The notes under the pieces: model-generated
Told to the model about the DNA's origin: nothing
Databases searched by the model: none
Seen by the model: only the letters and a program-made list of their open reading frames with translations
Assembly: GCA_004297865.1 (NCBI GenBank)
Contig: SCSO01000244.1
Coordinates: forward strand, 1-15,033
Length of the DNA stretch: 15,033 bases
Source of the DNA: Legionella sp.
GTDB taxonomy: Bacteria; Pseudomonadota; Gammaproteobacteria; Legionellales; Legionellaceae
Direction: 5' to 3'
In this document: piece by piece, positions 14,665 through 15,033 of the stretch
Layout: the number at the start of each line of letters is the position of its first letter
Position numbering within the stretch: the stretch's first letter is position 1
Made by a program: the position numbers and the translations under genes

Positions 14665-14679
14665 ATTTACTTGGTAAGT

Positions 14680-14755
14680 TGGCAGGCCAGGAGGGAATCG
14701 AACCCCCAACCTGCGGTTTTGGAGACCGCCACTCTGCCAATTGAGCTACTGGCCT
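14680..14755 (-). tRNA. tRNA-Trp (anticodon CCA)
   Basis: A complete 76-base cloverleaf with an encoded 3' CCA. The acceptor AGGCCAG pairs with CTGGCCT, followed by discriminator G. The anticodon stem GCGGT/ACCGC encloses the loop CTCCAAA with anticodon CCA. The T-arm contains GGTTCGATTCC, and the D-arm AGCTCAATTGGCAGAG. The anticodon arm is close to E. coli tRNA-Trp. It lies between tuf and secE, a common gammaproteobacterial position, and is probably processed from a tuf-tRNA-secE-nusG transcript. Confidence 0.98.
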
Positions 14756-14761
14756 AAATCA

Positions 14762-14785
14762 TTGGCATGGTTTTATCCATGCCAA
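14762..14785 (-). other. 9-bp hairpin between tuf and tRNA-Trp
   Basis: TTGGCATGG (14762-14770) pairs perfectly with CCATGCCAA (14777-14785) around a 6-base loop. It begins 16 bases after the tuf stop and ends 6 bases before the tRNA 5' end. No T-run follows on the minus strand, so a full intrinsic terminator is unlikely. A processing site or 3'-end stabiliser for the tuf mRNA released on tRNA maturation is more plausible. Confidence 0.6.
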
Positions 14786-14801
14786 CACACGTTAACACAT
14801 C

Positions 14802-15033
14802 TTACTCTATAATTTTCGCAACAACACCGGCGCCTACAGTACGGCCACCTTCACGAATTGCGAAACGTAAACCTTCATCCATCGCAATAGGTGCATGCAG
14901 ATTGATGGTCAGCTGTACGTTATCACCTGGCATAACCATTTCAACCCCAGAAGGAAGGTCACATGTACCTGTCACGTCTGTCGTTCTGAAATAGAATTGT
15001 GGTCTATAGCCGTTGAAGAATGGAGTATGACGT
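14802..15033 (-). CDS. tuf: Elongation factor Tu, C-terminal fragment (cut by window edge)
   Basis: EF-Tu is the GTPase that delivers aminoacyl-tRNA to the ribosome. Only the last 76 residues and the TAA stop are inside the window; the 5' part lies beyond base 15033. The visible part is domain 3 with HTPFFNGYRPQFYFRTTDVT, MVMPGDNVQLTINL, FAIREGGRTVGAGVV and the end AKIIE, all characteristic of bacterial EF-Tu. Many gammaproteobacteria carry two nearly identical tuf copies; this is the one adjacent to tRNA-Trp-secE (tufB-like position). The stop lies 46 bases before the tRNA. Confidence 0.97.
   Translation of the reverse strand, partial: RHTPFFNGYRPQFYFRTTDVTGTCDLPSGVEMVMPGDNVQLTINLHAPIAMDEGLRFAIREGGRTVGAGVVAKIIE

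Noticed and set aside
14665..14709. N-terminal extension of secE (MGVRFPPGLPTYQVN)
   Set aside because: These codons are the 3' half of tRNA-Trp, including its T-arm and CCA, so they are not secE coding sequence.
14756..14785. Possible promoter for tRNA-Trp (TTGGCA, 16 bases, AATGAT)
   Set aside because: The start would fall at the tRNA 5' end with almost no leader, the -10 is weak, and the hexamers lie in the hairpin stem.

Overview
The window is a ribosomal protein, RNA polymerase and elongation factor supercluster. Every gene I can support is on the minus strand, so transcription runs from high to low coordinates. In transcription order the layout is: tuf (EF-Tu, only the last 76 residues inside the window), tRNA-Trp(CCA), secE, nusG, rplK (L11), rplA (L1), rplJ (L10), rplL (L7/L12), rpoB, rpoC, rpsL (S12), rpsG (S7) and fusA (EF-G, first 608 residues). 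There is no mobile element, CRISPR array, phage gene or accessory cargo, and no gene-free stretch above 172 bases.

The organism is a low-GC gammaproteobacterium, most likely a Legionella species or close relative. The protein sequences are gammaproteobacterial throughout. The order tuf - tRNA-Trp - secE - nusG - rplKAJL - rpoBC - rpsL - rpsG - fusA is typical of many gammaproteobacteria outside the enterics. From memory, the S7 N-terminus (MPRRREVPKREILPDPKHHS), an acidic Gly/Ser-rich insertion in S7, and the RpoC sequence match Legionella closely. I could not run a search, so the genus assignment is inference.

The regulatory structure can be read fairly well. secE-nusG ends at an AT-rich hairpin plus T-run (13681-13712) that resembles an intrinsic terminator. 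A structured leader precedes rplK, and a K-turn leader of the L10(L7/L12) autoregulation type precedes rplJ. A perfect 11-bp hairpin lies between rplL and rpoB, where E. coli has its attenuator. A near-consensus sigma70 promoter (TTGACA, 17 bp, TAGAAT) lies between rpoC and rpsL, is embedded in a 10-bp inverted repeat, and is followed by a G+C-rich discriminator. It should drive the str operon (rpsL-rpsG-fusA).

Together these genes supply core translation (EF-Tu, EF-G, S12, S7, L11, L1, L10, L7/L12, tRNA-Trp), transcription (beta, beta', NusG) and protein export (SecE). I see no undescribed system. The points worth a second look are start-site choice in rpoC and nusG, the S7 insertion, the very short secE leader after the tRNA, and the hairpins between genes.
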